From: Avena insularis
Taxonomy: Eukaryota > Streptophyta > Magnoliopsida > Poales > Poaceae
Reading direction: 5' to 3'
NCBI GenBank assembly: GCA_023614405.1
Contig: CM042686.1
Coordinates: 470,736,740 to 470,800,739, forward strand
Length of the DNA stretch: 64,000 nucleotides
The notes under the pieces are model-generated. The model searched no databases and was not told the origin of the DNA. It saw nothing but the letters and a program-made list of their open reading frames with translations. Shown piece after piece: positions 1-10,515 of the stretch (its first letter is position 1; each line of letters begins with the position of its first letter). Position numbers and translations under genes: made by a program.

Positions 1-740
1 GATGTATAACAATCTGAACATAAACAATAATTCAATGGTTCACTCAATAGCATCAACTACAAAGAGTAATCAACACCAAGAAAGTTTCCCCTATGAACTA
101 TGCAAGATTCAACGCAATTATTACAGCAATATGGAGATGGTGATGAGGGTGCTGATGGTGATGATGGTGGTGATGATGATGATGATGATCCCGATGAAGT
201 CTAGCTTGATGATGGTATTGATGGCGACGATCTCCCCTCCCCGGGAAGGAATTCCCCCGGTAGAAATCTGTCTGCCGGAGAGATCTTTCTCTCTCGGTGT
301 TTTCCACCCCGCAGAGGCAGCGGAATCTTTCTATGGTCGCTCCCCGAGTCTTAGGGTTTCGAAAGGTTGATATATGCCAGAGGGGAGAGGCTGGAGTGGG
401 CCAGGACGGCCACACCACTCCCAGGCGCGGCCTAGGCCTGCCCGCGCCATGGGGTGGTGTGGGCCCCCTGTGGCCCACCTCCACTCCATATTCTGGCATC
501 CTGAGTCTTCTAGAAAAATAGGATTTTCCGTATATTTTCCCGGATTTTCTGATCTTCGCGAATTTTGCCTCCAAACAGCACCTTTTCCATCAGAATCCTG
601 ACTGCAGCGGTCCATGATCCAAAAGTCATCAACCATGCAAAAATAGATGAAATAACATAAGTATCACCTCTCAATATGAAATATATCAATTAATAATAGT
701 GAATTAAGACATAGAATAGTGATGCAAAATGGACGTATCA
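1..740 (-). repeat. 3' LTR of element A (partial)
   Basis: The sequence matches 6559-7288. The minus-strand LTR start is at 740, reading TGATACGTCC, directly after a purine-rich tract (minus-strand AAGCTTGGGGGGAGT). It contains a degenerate GAT/TGG trinucleotide run near 138-190 and a GC-rich inverted repeat near 410-475. The methionine-rich and histidine-rich ORFs over the trinucleotide run are low-complexity artefacts. The rest of the LTR lies left of the window. Confidence 0.85.
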
Positions 741-755
741 ACTCCCCCCAAGCTT
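741..755 (-). other. Polypurine tract of element A
   Basis: On the minus strand this purine-rich stretch immediately precedes the LTR start TGATACG. That is the expected place for the plus-strand primer of an LTR retrotransposon. Similar AAGCTTGGGGG stretches recur inside the element near 2607-2620 and 5250-5262. Confidence 0.7.
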
Positions 756-2655
756 AGACTTTGCTTGTCCCTGTTTAAATTGAGCTCAATAAACATGACC
801 TCAGGTTTATGGAGTGAAGAGTCGATAAAAGAATACAGACAAGAAGCATCACATTCATCAAATACATAGATCATAATAGAAGACAACTCACTATTATATA
901 ACTCAACTTGCAATGAGTAAAGGAAACACAATAAAGATACATAAAGTGAATCATAATTGGTAATGGCAAACTTAGCTCTTGGTCGAAGAATAGTTGATAA
1001 TTTGCTGGAGTTCACAAATAGCTGGCTTTTTCAATGATAGCTTTCAAAGTAGTAAACATCAAGATAAGAGCAATGTGCAAAGCAAGGAACATAAGACATG
1101 ATTGAATAAATCATCATATAAATGAATGAAACACAACAACTCAAAATACTTGCTGAGATAGAAGGGAGTAGGTTTACTGACTCAACTACAAAGTAAAAGA
1201 AAGGCCCTTCAAAGAGGGAAGCAGGGATTGCAAGTCTCATAAAGAGCTCCCAAAAATTATGATACTTACTAGCTTTCAGCTCTCATTGCCCCTATCATAG
1301 GCATCTTTAGGTGATTAAGGTTAAAGTGACACAACTAAGAGGATATGCTTGACAAGTTATAAGTTGAAATCTCATGCCCCTTACTTATGAGTACCGATCC
1401 TCATGCTACTCAACTTCAGTCACGAGCAAGCTCTTGTCATTGTAAATACATGTGTATCATTGAGAACCGCCAACGTGTACCCCTTGCACATGACATGTGA
1501 GCTATCCCATAATCAAAATGACAAGGCAAGGCAGGAGCATCTCAATGATCTTTTATTTGCTATTTGCATAGGTTTTTATTGAGGATGCTTCATAGAATGC
1601 TCACTATAGTTATGCTGCAAGTTTCCACCATGATTAGGCATGGCTTAGGCTAGCGGCTCAGGCGTTTCTCTAACACACATATAAACTCCATGATCTTACA
1701 AGTTCCACTTTTATTTCACACCGTCGGGATCCATAAGCAAAAGAACATGATATCAACTAGGTACAAGTACCAATGAAGTGTTGAAAGCGGTCCCCACGAT
1801 ACATGGTTCGGCTAACTTCAACTCATAAAGCGCAAGCATATACGCAACAAAGAAGGACCCAATGGTTCAAGTTTTATTAAATGCAAGAAAGTAAAGTGTG
1901 CCATCAAGTTCGTGAGAGCTTTAATCACTAAATTTCACATTACAAGTTTAATTTGGGAGGTAGACAAAACAGGAATTTACTTGGAATAGCAATAATGCTA
2001 CTAGGTAGGTACGGTGGACACAAATGTAAAAGGTTTTGGTTTAAAGGAGGTGGATGCATGAGAAGAATACCCTCTCAGTACAGGTTTTTTGCTAGCAAGG
2101 CTGGGTAGCAAGTATAAGAGTTGAGGGAAACAAACAAACATACAAGTGATAAAGACAAACATGCAATCTTCCTTGGAAGCACAAAAGATCTTAACTAGAG
2201 AATACTAGACTTATGAGCAAATCAAGAAAGAAAGATGATGAAATTATTTTTCTCTAGAGTACTTCTATCTATTTCATTCAACTCTCAAAAATAGTGTTGC
2301 TACTGACCAAGCTAGGTTTGCCAAAACCAACTAAGTTAACTCAATGATCCCAAAGTGATACCAATACTAACAACAAGATCAATTATATAACCACGAATAG
2401 AAAACTAATAAAAGCTATGCAAAAGAGTGAATGATAGAACTTCTCATTAATATTCCATAACGAAAACTCATACCAAGGGATACATATCTAACGAGAGAGG
2501 GGACACTTCCATAATGCAAACCATACTACAAAATAACTCCTCTATTCATGATATGACTCTACTAATAAAGTAAAAAGATAGAAGATAGTGATATGATACC
2601 GCGGCACTCCCCCAAGCTTGGAACAAACCAAGGGGATGCCAAACCTGATGACGAA
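756..2655 (-). other. Non-coding 3' internal region of element A
   Basis: No convincing gene is present; only short ORFs occur. On the minus strand the segment around 1260-1620 resembles plus-strand 51430-51680 inside element B, so it is element-internal non-coding sequence and not host DNA. Confidence 0.7.
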
Positions 2656-3156
2656 TTACTCCTTCGGTGGTGGTGGTATCCTTTCATCTTCGTCCGTCTT
2701 CCAGGGTAAAGGCTTCCCATCAACAAAGGACATCGTGGTTTCCAACATCCTGAAACTTGCAGCAGCACTTATGCGTTTAAATCTAGCCTCATACTCACAG
2801 TTTTGATTTTGAACGTCATAGAACTGTGCTTGCAGTTTGTTGGTTGTTTGGCAGAGTGAGAGGACTTCGTCTTTGAGTTCAGCAGTCTCCTTCTGGTGCT
2901 CGGTGATGAGTTCGGAACAAATCTTATGGATGATATCCACTTCGTGCTCCGCCATCTTCCTGTACCTAAAGACTTCATGCTCCAGTGCTTCCATCCTATC
3001 CTCCATACTTCCTTCACCTTTAGGGCCTTGAACCTCTTTAATCCAGACCTCTCCACCTTCGAGCAACAACTCCTTGGGATGAATCTTCAATTCTCTCATG
3101 TATGGGTTGATGATATCTTCTAAGGAATCTCCCTTGGATGATCCAGAGGAAGACAT
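2656..3156 (-). CDS. Element A ORF, 166 aa, probable coiled coil
   Basis: This is an open frame of 166 codons on the element's coding strand. The first 50 residues are polar, with a Ser/Gly-rich start (MSSSGSSKGDS). Residues of about 52-125 are rich in Glu, Lys, Leu and Met in a heptad-like pattern, so a coiled coil is likely. The C-terminus ends in a proline cluster (IPPPPKE). No catalytic motif or zinc finger is visible. It lies downstream of gag and close to the 3' LTR, where Athila-type elements often carry an extra ORF, but I see no signal peptide or membrane segment that would make it envelope-like. Function is unknown. Its uninterrupted length in a decayed element suggests coding origin. 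Confidence 0.5.
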   Translation of the reverse strand: MSSSGSSKGDSLEDIINPYMRELKIHPKELLLEGGEVWIKEVQGPKGEGSMEDRMEALEHEVFRYRKMAEHEVDIIHKICSELITEHQKETAELKDEVLSLCQTTNKLQAQFYDVQNQNCEYEARFKRISAAASFRMLETTMSFVDGKPLPWKTDEDERIPPPPKE

Positions 3157-3289
3157 TGTGGCTCCAAATCTGGGATTCTACCCGCGTAAACAGATCAAAA
3201 CAAAATCACGATTTAAAACACGATATACGAACCTCGGAAGATCCAGGTTATATATTACGAAGTTTCTCCTGAAAAGGAAGGTACTGGGA

Positions 3290-3420
3290 GAAAACGAGTC
3301 AGAGACGGAGTCCTGGGTGGCCTCACCACCTGGTGGCGCGGCCAGGGGTGGGCCTGCGCCATGGGGTGGTGTGGGCCACCCGTCTCCGGTTCCGTCCCTT
3401 TTTCGCATTGAAACTTTCCT
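3290..3420. repeat. GC-rich inverted repeat resembling LTR segments, inside element A
   Basis: This stretch carries the same kind of palindromic block (CACCACCTGGTGGCGCGGCC and relatives, ending in GGTGGTGTGGGCC) found in the LTRs at 413-470, 6970-7035, 47150-47210, 52530-52590 and 57790-57870. Here it lies in the internal region, not in an LTR. It may be a captured LTR piece or a conserved structural element. Confidence 0.5.
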
Positions 3421-4274
3421 TATTGACTGAAAACTGCAAAAATATAGTTGGATCGTATTTTCGTGGAACTTTTCTTACCAGAACTGTTACCTAGTTGGAA
3501 ACAGACTCTGCAGGTCTCTGAATTTGGTATTTAGTGGATCCTTCCAGAGTCATCTCTTGAATATCAATATCTTCATCTTCATACAATTATTACTTGAGTC
3601 ATAAAGCCCTTCTCTTTCTTATTACACCATTATCTCCACTTCCTGGAAATTTCTTTCACACAAAACTTCACACAGTTCTTATTAGCAACATTAGTATAAG
3701 TGAAGTGATAAAACCTTTTGAGTCCAACTTCAACTGAAAACCATCAAAACAAAAGCTACTGTAGCAACTCCTTCCGAAAACCCAAAAAAGAATTCAAGAA
3801 GGAAATAGAATAAAGAAGCAAATGCAAGATTGGCAAAATCTGTCAAAACAGACCAGCAGGTAAAGATCAATTTTTTCAAACATCTTCTGTTGCTCAAATC
3901 GAAAAGTGAAAAACTAACGAAAGTTAAATAACAACCTGGGGCAGAAGCACAAAACATTACAGCTCAATCCGACATACAGAGATCTCTCACGAATTTTTAT
4001 GGTGAAGCACAAAAATCTGTTTCGGGACGGCAACTTCCCCAAATCTTACTTCTCTCTCATTAGAGGTTGATCTTGACACAAAAACTAAACAAAACGGATA
4101 AGGAGCGGTTATTACCGAAGTAATAACTTCCAATACTCAAAGACACAAAAACAAACTGAAAGCCAAAACAAATTGGGTTATCTCCCATAAAGCTCTATCT
4201 TTATAGCCATTAAGATGGGCATGATAATTTTGAAGAAGCTCTCATCAGGATATGAATTGAAGTGAAAGAGAGCA
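3421..4274 (-). other. Element A internal spacer without a supported gene
   Basis: No ORF above about 75 codons with coding character is seen. The segment around 3720-4180 read on the minus strand resembles plus-strand 49300-49680 of element B (the tract after the ORF with the YYERGK motif), so it belongs to the shared internal part of the two elements. Confidence 0.6.
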
Positions 4275-4727
4275 TTAAGAAGCAAAAACACCCACACATT
4301 TAAGTCTAACCCACTTCCTATGCAAGGGAATTTTGTAAACAAACAAGTTGTTGAAACCAAAGGCAACTTGCATAAGAAGGCAAAAGAAGTGCAACATAAA
4401 AACTTTCAGCATAAAACGGGGAAACTTGATATTATTGAGATGCATAAGAACACTTTTCCCTCTCTCATAGTAGCTTTCAGTATCATGCATAAACTTAACA
4501 ATATAACTATCACAAGGACCATAATAACAATGATCACTTATTCTAACAGAAAACACAGGAATACTAGCTCTCATAACACTACTTTGTGAAACAATATTAG
4601 AGGTATCCTTACAAAGGATAGTGTGTCCCTCTTCTTCATATTTAGTAACAAAGTCTTTCACATTCGCTATTATAGGTTCATCATTTATTTGTTTATCAGG
4701 TTTAACTATCTTTTCTTGTACTTTCAT
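4275..4727 (-). CDS. Element A ORF with the SYYERGK...FMLKV block, 150 aa
   Basis: This frame begins inside the 3' end of the gag ORF and continues for 150 codons. Residues of about 70-120 contain a block (DSYIV-F-HD, SYYERGK, LNNIKFPRFMLKV) shared with the 199-aa ORF at 48584-49183 of element B. The last 50 residues are hydrophobic and then basic. No enzyme motif is visible. Conservation of the block between two elements with unrelated LTRs suggests a real element-encoded product of unknown function, perhaps a continuation of gag in another frame. It carries no zinc knuckle that I can see. Confidence 0.5.
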   Translation of the reverse strand: MKVQEKIVKPDKQINDEPIIANVKDFVTKYEEEGHTILCKDTSNIVSQSSVMRASIPVFSVRISDHCYYGPCDSYIVKFMHDTESYYERGKSVLMHLNNIKFPRFMLKVFMLHFFCLLMQVAFGFNNLFVYKIPLHRKWVRLKCVGVFAS

Positions 4728-5688
4728 TAACCATACTAGCTATCATAGAATGTTCCTTTATCTTAACTGGGAAAGGCATTTTCTCAATGTAAGGTTTAGG
4801 TAAGACATGATTAGCAGTATAAACTTCAGTATTTCTTGAAGGAACACTCTTAGCAATATCTTTATAAGGCTCATGATACTTATTCCACTTCTTTTTAGGC
4901 ACTTCAATATAGGAAGCAAAAGCCTTAAAATAAGAAGCAATAGCTTGAGAGTCTAAACCATAAGCATTTTTAATATTTTGAAAGTCATCAGTTCCCATAA
5001 AAGATTCAATGCATTCATAATCATAATTTATAGCTGACTTTCTACCTTTGTCATTCTCCCAAGCTTTAGCATTGTCTTGAATATGATCTAGAAGGTCCCA
5101 TTTAGCTTCTTCTTCCATACGAGTGAATGATCCAGCACAAGAAGCATCCAATAAATCTTTGTCATGTAGAGGGAGCCTTGCATAAAAGTTATTGATAATA
5201 ATATTGTTAGGGAGCTCATGAATGGGACATTTGAGCATTAGTAACTTCAATCTCCCCCAAGCTTGAGCTGTACTCTCTCCATCAAGAGGCCAAAAGTTGT
5301 ATATTTGATTCCAATCTTTATGAATCTCACTAGGAGGATAAAACTTTGAATAAAAGAGAGGCACTATTTCCTCCCATTCCAGAGATTGACCATTCTTCAA
5401 CAGCTTATACCATTCCTCAGCTCTTCCTTTCAGCGATAATAAGAATAACTTCTTCTTAACTTGATCTGTAGTAATACCTGCACACTTGAACAACCCGCAT
5501 AATTCGTGTATAAAGAGTAAATGATCACCGGGATGGACAGTTCCATCCCCAACATAGTAGTTATCCATAACACGATCAATAATTCTTGTAGGTATTTTGA
5601 AAACATCTTTCTCAGCAGGTGGTGGCTTATCTACTACCTTAGCAGTGGTAGTAGCATTACCAAATAAGAAACTCAGCGAATTATCCAT
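4702..5688 (-). CDS. Retrotransposon gag of element A
   Basis: This is a gag-type structural protein that would form the virus-like particle. The open frame can begin at 5721, but the methionine at 5688 (MDNSLSFLFGN) is preferred because it matches the usual compact gag start. The capsid-like part shows the retrotransposon gag signature: a helix-rich stretch with LFLLSLKGRAEEWYKLL, a WEEIVPLFYSKFYPP block, then Q-W-RLK-L---CP and NNFYARLP. The C-terminal third is charged. No CCHC zinc knuckle or protease follows in frame. It sits 80-110 bp inside the 5' LTR and just after the primer-binding site, the normal gag position. The frame is intact over 328 codons, so the element may have been mobilised fairly recently using pol supplied in trans. 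Confidence 0.8.
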   Translation of the reverse strand: MDNSLSFLFGNATTTAKVVDKPPPAEKDVFKIPTRIIDRVMDNYYVGDGTVHPGDHLLFIHELCGLFKCAGITTDQVKKKLFLLSLKGRAEEWYKLLKNGQSLEWEEIVPLFYSKFYPPSEIHKDWNQIYNFWPLDGESTAQAWGRLKLLMLKCPIHELPNNIIINNFYARLPLHDKDLLDASCAGSFTRMEEEAKWDLLDHIQDNAKAWENDKGRKSAINYDYECIESFMGTDDFQNIKNAYGLDSQAIASYFKAFASYIEVPKKKWNKYHEPYKDIAKSVPSRNTEVYTANHVLPKPYIEKMPFPVKIKEHSMIASMVNESTRKDS

Positions 5689-5773
5689 AACGAAAATAAA
5701 GCAATTAGCAGAAGTAAACAATACTCATAGTAGAAGTTTCCTTTACCAGTTCCACTCTCCAATAGCGCTTCAC

Positions 5774-5791
5774 TCCCCGGCAACAGCGCCA
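5774..5791 (-). other. Primer-binding site of element A, complementary to tRNA-Asp
   Basis: Minus-strand TGGCGCTGTTGCCGGGGA lies 11 bases inside the 5' LTR end. It matches the 3' end of plant tRNA-Asp with one mismatch. A tRNA-Asp primer is characteristic of Athila-type elements (established knowledge). Confidence 0.8.
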
Positions 5792-5802
5792 GAAAATAGT
5801 CT

Positions 5803-7288
5803 TGATGACCCACAAGTATAGGGGGTGTATCGTAGTATTTTCGATAAGTAAGAGTGTCGAACCCAACGAGGAGGAGAAGGTGTTGGCTAGTGGTATGGAT
5901 CAGGAATTCTCTGCAAATACTTAGCAAACGGATTTTTAGGGGTTTTCGATAGAGCAAGTAAACAAAGTACGAGTAAGTAAAAGACAGTAGGAATAAATGC
6001 AGCAAGTGGCCCAATCCTTTATGCAGCAAAGGACAAGCCGGTTGTATTTCTATAGATGACCAAACGTTCTCGAGGACACATGGGAAGACTGTCAAGTGCT
6101 TTCGCTTCATATAGTTGATTAATCTTTTTTAGCTTGCTAAGTGTTGTGTGGGTGAACCTATGCTAATGTACCGCCCCATCCAAGACTAATACATACTTGT
6201 GATTATACCCCTTGCAAACATCCGTAAGTACAAGAAAGTAATTAAGGTAGAAACCTAACCACAGCTTTAAACTCTAAGACCCTTACGCCCCTTGTGCAAT
6301 GGTTTCCTAATGGGGGTTCAGGTTTCTGTCACTCCGACAACCCCTACGATTAGTAGCCAAATACACAATGCATTCCCCTAGGACCATATAGGTGAAATGT
6401 CATGTAGTCGATGTTCACATGACACCACTAGAAGAAGTACACCACAACTTAAATAACAATCTATTGAATCTTTCTCAACACAACTCCACTACTAACAACA
6501 AGACTTCTCCCATGTCCTCAAGAACAAAACGAACTACTCACAAGACATCATATGGACCATGATCAGAGATGGAATAATGATGTATAACAATCTGAACATA
6601 AACAATAATTCAATGGTTCACTCAATAGCATCAACTACAAAGAGTAATCAACACCGGGAAAGTTTCCCCTATGAACTATGCAAGATTCAACGCAATTGTT
6701 ACAGCAATATGGAGATGGTGATGAGGGTGCTGATGGTGATGATGGTGGTGATGATGATGATCCCGATGAAGTCCAGCTTGATGATGGTGTTGATGGCGAC
6801 GATCTCCCTCTCCGAAGGAATTCCCTCGGAAATCATGCGCAAGAGATCTTTCTCTCGGTGTTTTCTCACGTAGGCGGGCGGAATCTTTCTGTGGTCGCTC
6901 CCCGAGTCTTAGGGTTTCGGGAGGTTGATATACGCCAGAGGGGAGAGGCTGGAGTGGGCCAAGGCGGCCACACCACTCCCAGGCACGGCCTAGGCCTGCC
7001 CACGCCATGGGGTGGTGTGGGCCCCCTGTGGCCCACCTCCACTCCATATTCCGCATCCCGAGTCTTCTAGAAAATAGGATTTTCCAGATATTTTCCGGAT
7101 TTTCTGATCTTCGTGAATTTTGCCTCCAAACAGCACCTTTTCCATTAGAATCTCGATCGCAGCGTCCATGCTCCAAAAGTCATCAACCATGCAAAATAGA
7201 TGAAATAACATAAGTATCACCTCTCAATACGAAATATATCAATGAATAATAGTGAATTAAGACATAGAATAGTGATGCAAAATGGACG
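5803..7288 (-). repeat. 5' LTR of element A, missing its last five bases
   Basis: On the plus strand the LTR starts TGATGACCCACAAG at 5803 and runs to 7288. The last 730 bp match 1-735. The other LTR ends ...GGACGTATCA, whereas this copy stops at ...GGACG and passes straight into Tat gag sequence. The terminal five bases are therefore lost at the junction. It contains the GAT-type trinucleotide run (about 6716-6765) and the GC-rich inverted repeat near 6970-7035. Confidence 0.85.
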
Positions 7289-7306
7289 ATTGTGGAGGCC
7301 GACGTT

Positions 7307-9120
7307 ATGGCTTCTTCGCCCCACAATCGCGATTCACGACTCAAGAATACGAGATTCGCCACTCTTCAACAGCGCTCGACTTCACCGGCACACACCAGCC
7401 ACTCGCCGCTTTCGAGTCCGTGAGGCGACGGATCAGCTCGGCAATAGGGAGCTTCCGCCTGTTGGTCGATGGGCACGCCAGATGCCCGATCAGCCGATGG
7501 CGCCTGCCGATTGCTCCAGATCATGGTTCCTCCATCGATCGGGCGCACTCAGTGAGCTCAACGCCCCGGCAACAGTCGAAAACACGGTCAGCGACAGCAG
7601 TCGCGACTCCGATCTAGGCGACCTGGCCACTGAAGACGGAACCTACGGTTCTAGATCTGAGAGTTGTGGGAGCAGCTTCCCTAATCACTTCATGTGCGCC
7701 GTCATCAACACAGGCGACACCTCCGCCAACCGCGACAACACGGGCAATCGCGGTAACGGAACCGACCCGCCAAACGGCGGCAACGGAGCTAACGGCGGTA
7801 ACAGTGGCGATCGCACCAACGCCAACAATGGAGGAGCAGTCGAACCTCCAACCATAATAAATGAGCAAACCGGCAAATGCGTCGTGATCAAGCTCAACGA
7901 GCAAGAATGGGCTCGCTGCCGCGAGGCCCTACGAGGCACTCCTCTACCCTTCGGATCTCCGCAAGAACTGCTCATGGGCTACCATTGGCTCCTGAAGGAA
8001 GAATTCAAGCGCCAAGTGCAAACAATCGCACAATTGGAGGGGCGCAAAAAAGCAGCAGACGAGTCGAGCCTTCGTCGTGCAGGGCTCTCCTCCTACGGAG
8101 GATCCTCCTCAAGAGGCAACGAGTACATTGCCAAAAAGAGGCAATCTCGGATGGCCCATCTCACCGAGCAAGAACGCATAGAAGCTGCAAAGGTCCTCGA
8201 CTTCAGCTCTATGACAGTCGACACACGGGGCAATGTGGTCCCCAACACGCCACAGGCTGCGGTGACAGCAGCCACCATGTACCTCCTTAACAACCAGCCG
8301 CCAACTGGGGATCCCCGAGCCGCCATGCACCGATCTATGATCGCGGGATTGGGATTAATCGAGGCTGCCCTCGACAAGGAGCAACCACCAGAGCCGAAAA
8401 AGGGCAAAGCGCTACTCCTCGCCCTCACCTAGCAACGACAGTCACGATCTGTCTCGACGCCGCCACGGGCGACATGCATCAGGACTATGATGCGCGCGGC
8501 AACCTCACGCAGAGCAAGATTGACAAATCAAGGGCGCGATGCGCTCGGTCAACTGACTCAGAAGAGGAAGATGTGGAGCTCTGCGGCGCCAGATGCTTCA
8601 GCAGATCCATTAGGCAGAAGCGAATACCTAAGGGGTTTAAACTCCCGTCGGAGAACCCGAAGTTCGACGGCCTACAGGACCCAAAAATCTGGCTGGAGGA
8701 CCACATCTCCTCCGTCAGGCTCCACGGAGGCAGTCGAAGCACGGCCATGCAATGCTTGCAGCTACAGCTGCAGGGTGCCGCCCGAGCATGGCTCAACGAC
8801 CTCCCACGTGGATCCATTCGCAGCTGGGATGAGCTGGGATGAGCTGGTTTACAGCTTCGTGCGCAATTTCAAGGGCACGTACAAGCGGCCTACATCAATC
8901 GAAGAGCTAAGATGCTGCCAGCAATGATCGGGCGAATCGCTACGCTCCTACATCCAAAGGTGGTCCATCATCAAGAACTCCGCAGAGAACATCTCGGAGG
9001 ATCGCGCGATTGATGCATTCAATAGCGGCGTCCACCGCATAGAGCTCAGGGAGGAGCTGGGCCGCTCGAAGCCCAAAACCATTGATCACTTGATGGAAAT
9101 CGTGAATTGGTGGGCTGGTG
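7307..9120 (+). pseudogene. Tat element gag (broken)
   Basis: A gag start with MASSPHNRDSR can be read at 7307, but the frame stops within 40 codons and coding potential jumps to the frame that is open through 8432. A second frame (8474-8842) holds the capsid core: IPKGFKLPSENPKFDGLQDP, then WLEDH, then LQLQLQGAARAWLNDLPRGS. The next part of the capsid, with VYSFVRNFKGTYKRPTSIEEL and SYIQRW, lies in further frames. A 10-bp tandem duplication at about 8822-8845 (GAGCTGGGAT repeated) causes one frame break. The product would form particles, but this copy cannot encode a continuous protein. Confidence 0.8.
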
Positions 9121-10259
9121 GAGAAGATTCGGTGAAAAATCGCGTTCACTCCGACGAGGAGGCAGAACTCGAGCGCAGACGCGACCGCCGAGGCAAACGT
9201 CGTATGCGCATCTACGATGACCGCGACGACGTCAACATGGTCGTAGCCGGCTACGCCGACAGACGCGACGACAACCGCAATAGCGGATACCGTAACGGTG
9301 GATACCGCGACTCCGGGAAGACCACGCAAGTGTGGCAACACCGCGATCGTGAGGAAGCACCCGCAACATCCATTGAAGACAAACTGTCCGGGCCATGTAC
9401 AGTGCACTTCTACATCGACAAGCATGACGGGAAGAAGAAGTCCAGCCACCTCCTCAAGGACTGCCGCCAGTTCCTCAAACTACACGAGGGATTAGCTCGG
9501 ATGAACCGCAATGCAGTCGAAAGAGGCTACGGAGCAGCCCCAGGCGCCGTGGCCCATGGCGCTCCGCCACCACCACCTAGAATGCCCCCAAACGCGGCTG
9601 CACCGGACCAGCACCAGGGAGGCGAACCCAACCCAAGGGCCATGGGTACCATGATGATCCAAAAAGGACGCCCCTCCAATCGGGTGCAGAAGGCCATCAC
9701 TCGCCAAGTCAACTTGGCCACACACTCGCCACCATCTACCACTGAGTACCTCAGTGGAAGCGAGTCATGCATCACCTTCGACAAACGCGACCACCCGCCT
9801 CAAGTACCTTGTCCAGGCCATTGTCCCCTTATACTCGAGGCGCAAATCGGAGGCTTTGACATGAGCCGTGTCTTCATGGATGGCGGAAGCGGCATCAACC
9901 TCATATTTGCGAGTACCTTGCGAGCAATGAAGATCCCTCTAACTTTCCTGGAGGCCTCGGACACAACATTCTACGACATCGTCCCAAGAAAAGGCGTATA
10001 TCCCCTGGGCAAAATCAACCTCGACGTCATCTTCGGCATGCCGAAGAACTTCCGGCGTGAACGCATCGACTTTGAGGTCGTCGACTAGCCCTCACAATAC
10101 CACTGCATCCTCGGACGTGTCGCGTTCGCTAGGTTCATGGCAGTGCCACACTACGCCTACCTGAAGATGAAAATGCCAGGTCCCAATGGCGTCATCACGG
10201 TCAATGGGAACTTCAAGAGATCCGACAGCTGCGACAGGGAATTCAACAGAATTTCCTAG
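9090..10259 (+). pseudogene. Tat element gag C-terminus and aspartic protease (broken)
   Basis: The open frame at 9090-10088 starts in the last helices of gag (MEIVNWWAGGEDSVKN), passes a basic Arg/Asp-rich nucleocapsid segment and a Cys/His remnant (LLKDCRQF), then a proline-rich linker. It reaches the retroviral-type protease: FDMSRVFMDGGSGINLIF, where DGGSG takes the place of the active-site DTGA/DSGS. Coding sequence continues past a TAG at 10086-10088 (QYHCILGRVAFARFMAVPHYAYLKMKMPGP, seen in pieces) to another TAG at 10257-10259. The protease would cut the polyprotein. The stops make this copy inactive. Confidence 0.8.
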
Positions 10260-10515
10260 TCCTTCGGCATGCAGGAAGAACTCGCAAGACTAAAAGAGTC
10301 AACAGACAACAGTCTGCCCCCCCCCCCCCCTGAGCCGGCCAAGCTCACCCGATCTATCCTTCGACTCATCGGTGCACACAAAGAAAGTGCAAGTCCACCC
10401 ATCGGATCCTGCCAAGACGGCCCTCATCGCCAACAACTTGAGTCCCGCGTAGGAACTCGCGCTCATCAAATTCCTCCATGAGCACTGGGAAATTTTCGCC
10501 TGGTGTCCTACGGAC
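10260..10515 (+). pseudogene. Tat element protease-RT linker (decayed)
   Basis: Polyprotein-like sequence continues in the same direction, with MQEELARLKES at 10269, a run of 14 cytosines near 10317-10330 and an in-frame TAG near 10450. No domain is recognised. It joins the protease to the reverse transcriptase. Confidence 0.5.

Larger units (their letters stand above)
1..7288 (-). mobile_element. Athila-like non-autonomous LTR retrotransposon A, left end off window
   Basis: Two diverged copies of one sequence bracket this region: 1-740 and the right part of 5803-7288 align base for base over about 730 bp with small indels. Read on the minus strand, the 5' LTR is 5803-7288, followed by a primer-binding site matching tRNA-Asp, a gag gene, two further ORFs, a purine tract and the 3' LTR at 740-1. 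No protease, reverse transcriptase or integrase can be read in the 5 kb between the LTRs, so the element looks non-autonomous. The tRNA-Asp primer and the gag type are typical of the Athila lineage (established knowledge). The family name is not assigned. Confidence 0.85.

Noticed and set aside
98..370. Histidine-rich and methionine-rich ORFs
   Set aside because: They are translations of a GAT/TGG trinucleotide run inside an LTR; the same run recurs at 6716-6765.
5774..5791. Possible tRNA-Asp gene fragment (also 48293-48310)
   Set aside because: Only the 18-base 3' end is matched, next to an LTR. It is a primer-binding site, and no cloverleaf surrounds it.
10317..10330. Run of 14 cytosines as a functional site
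   Set aside because: It lies in a decayed polyprotein linker and is most likely slippage or an assembly artefact.
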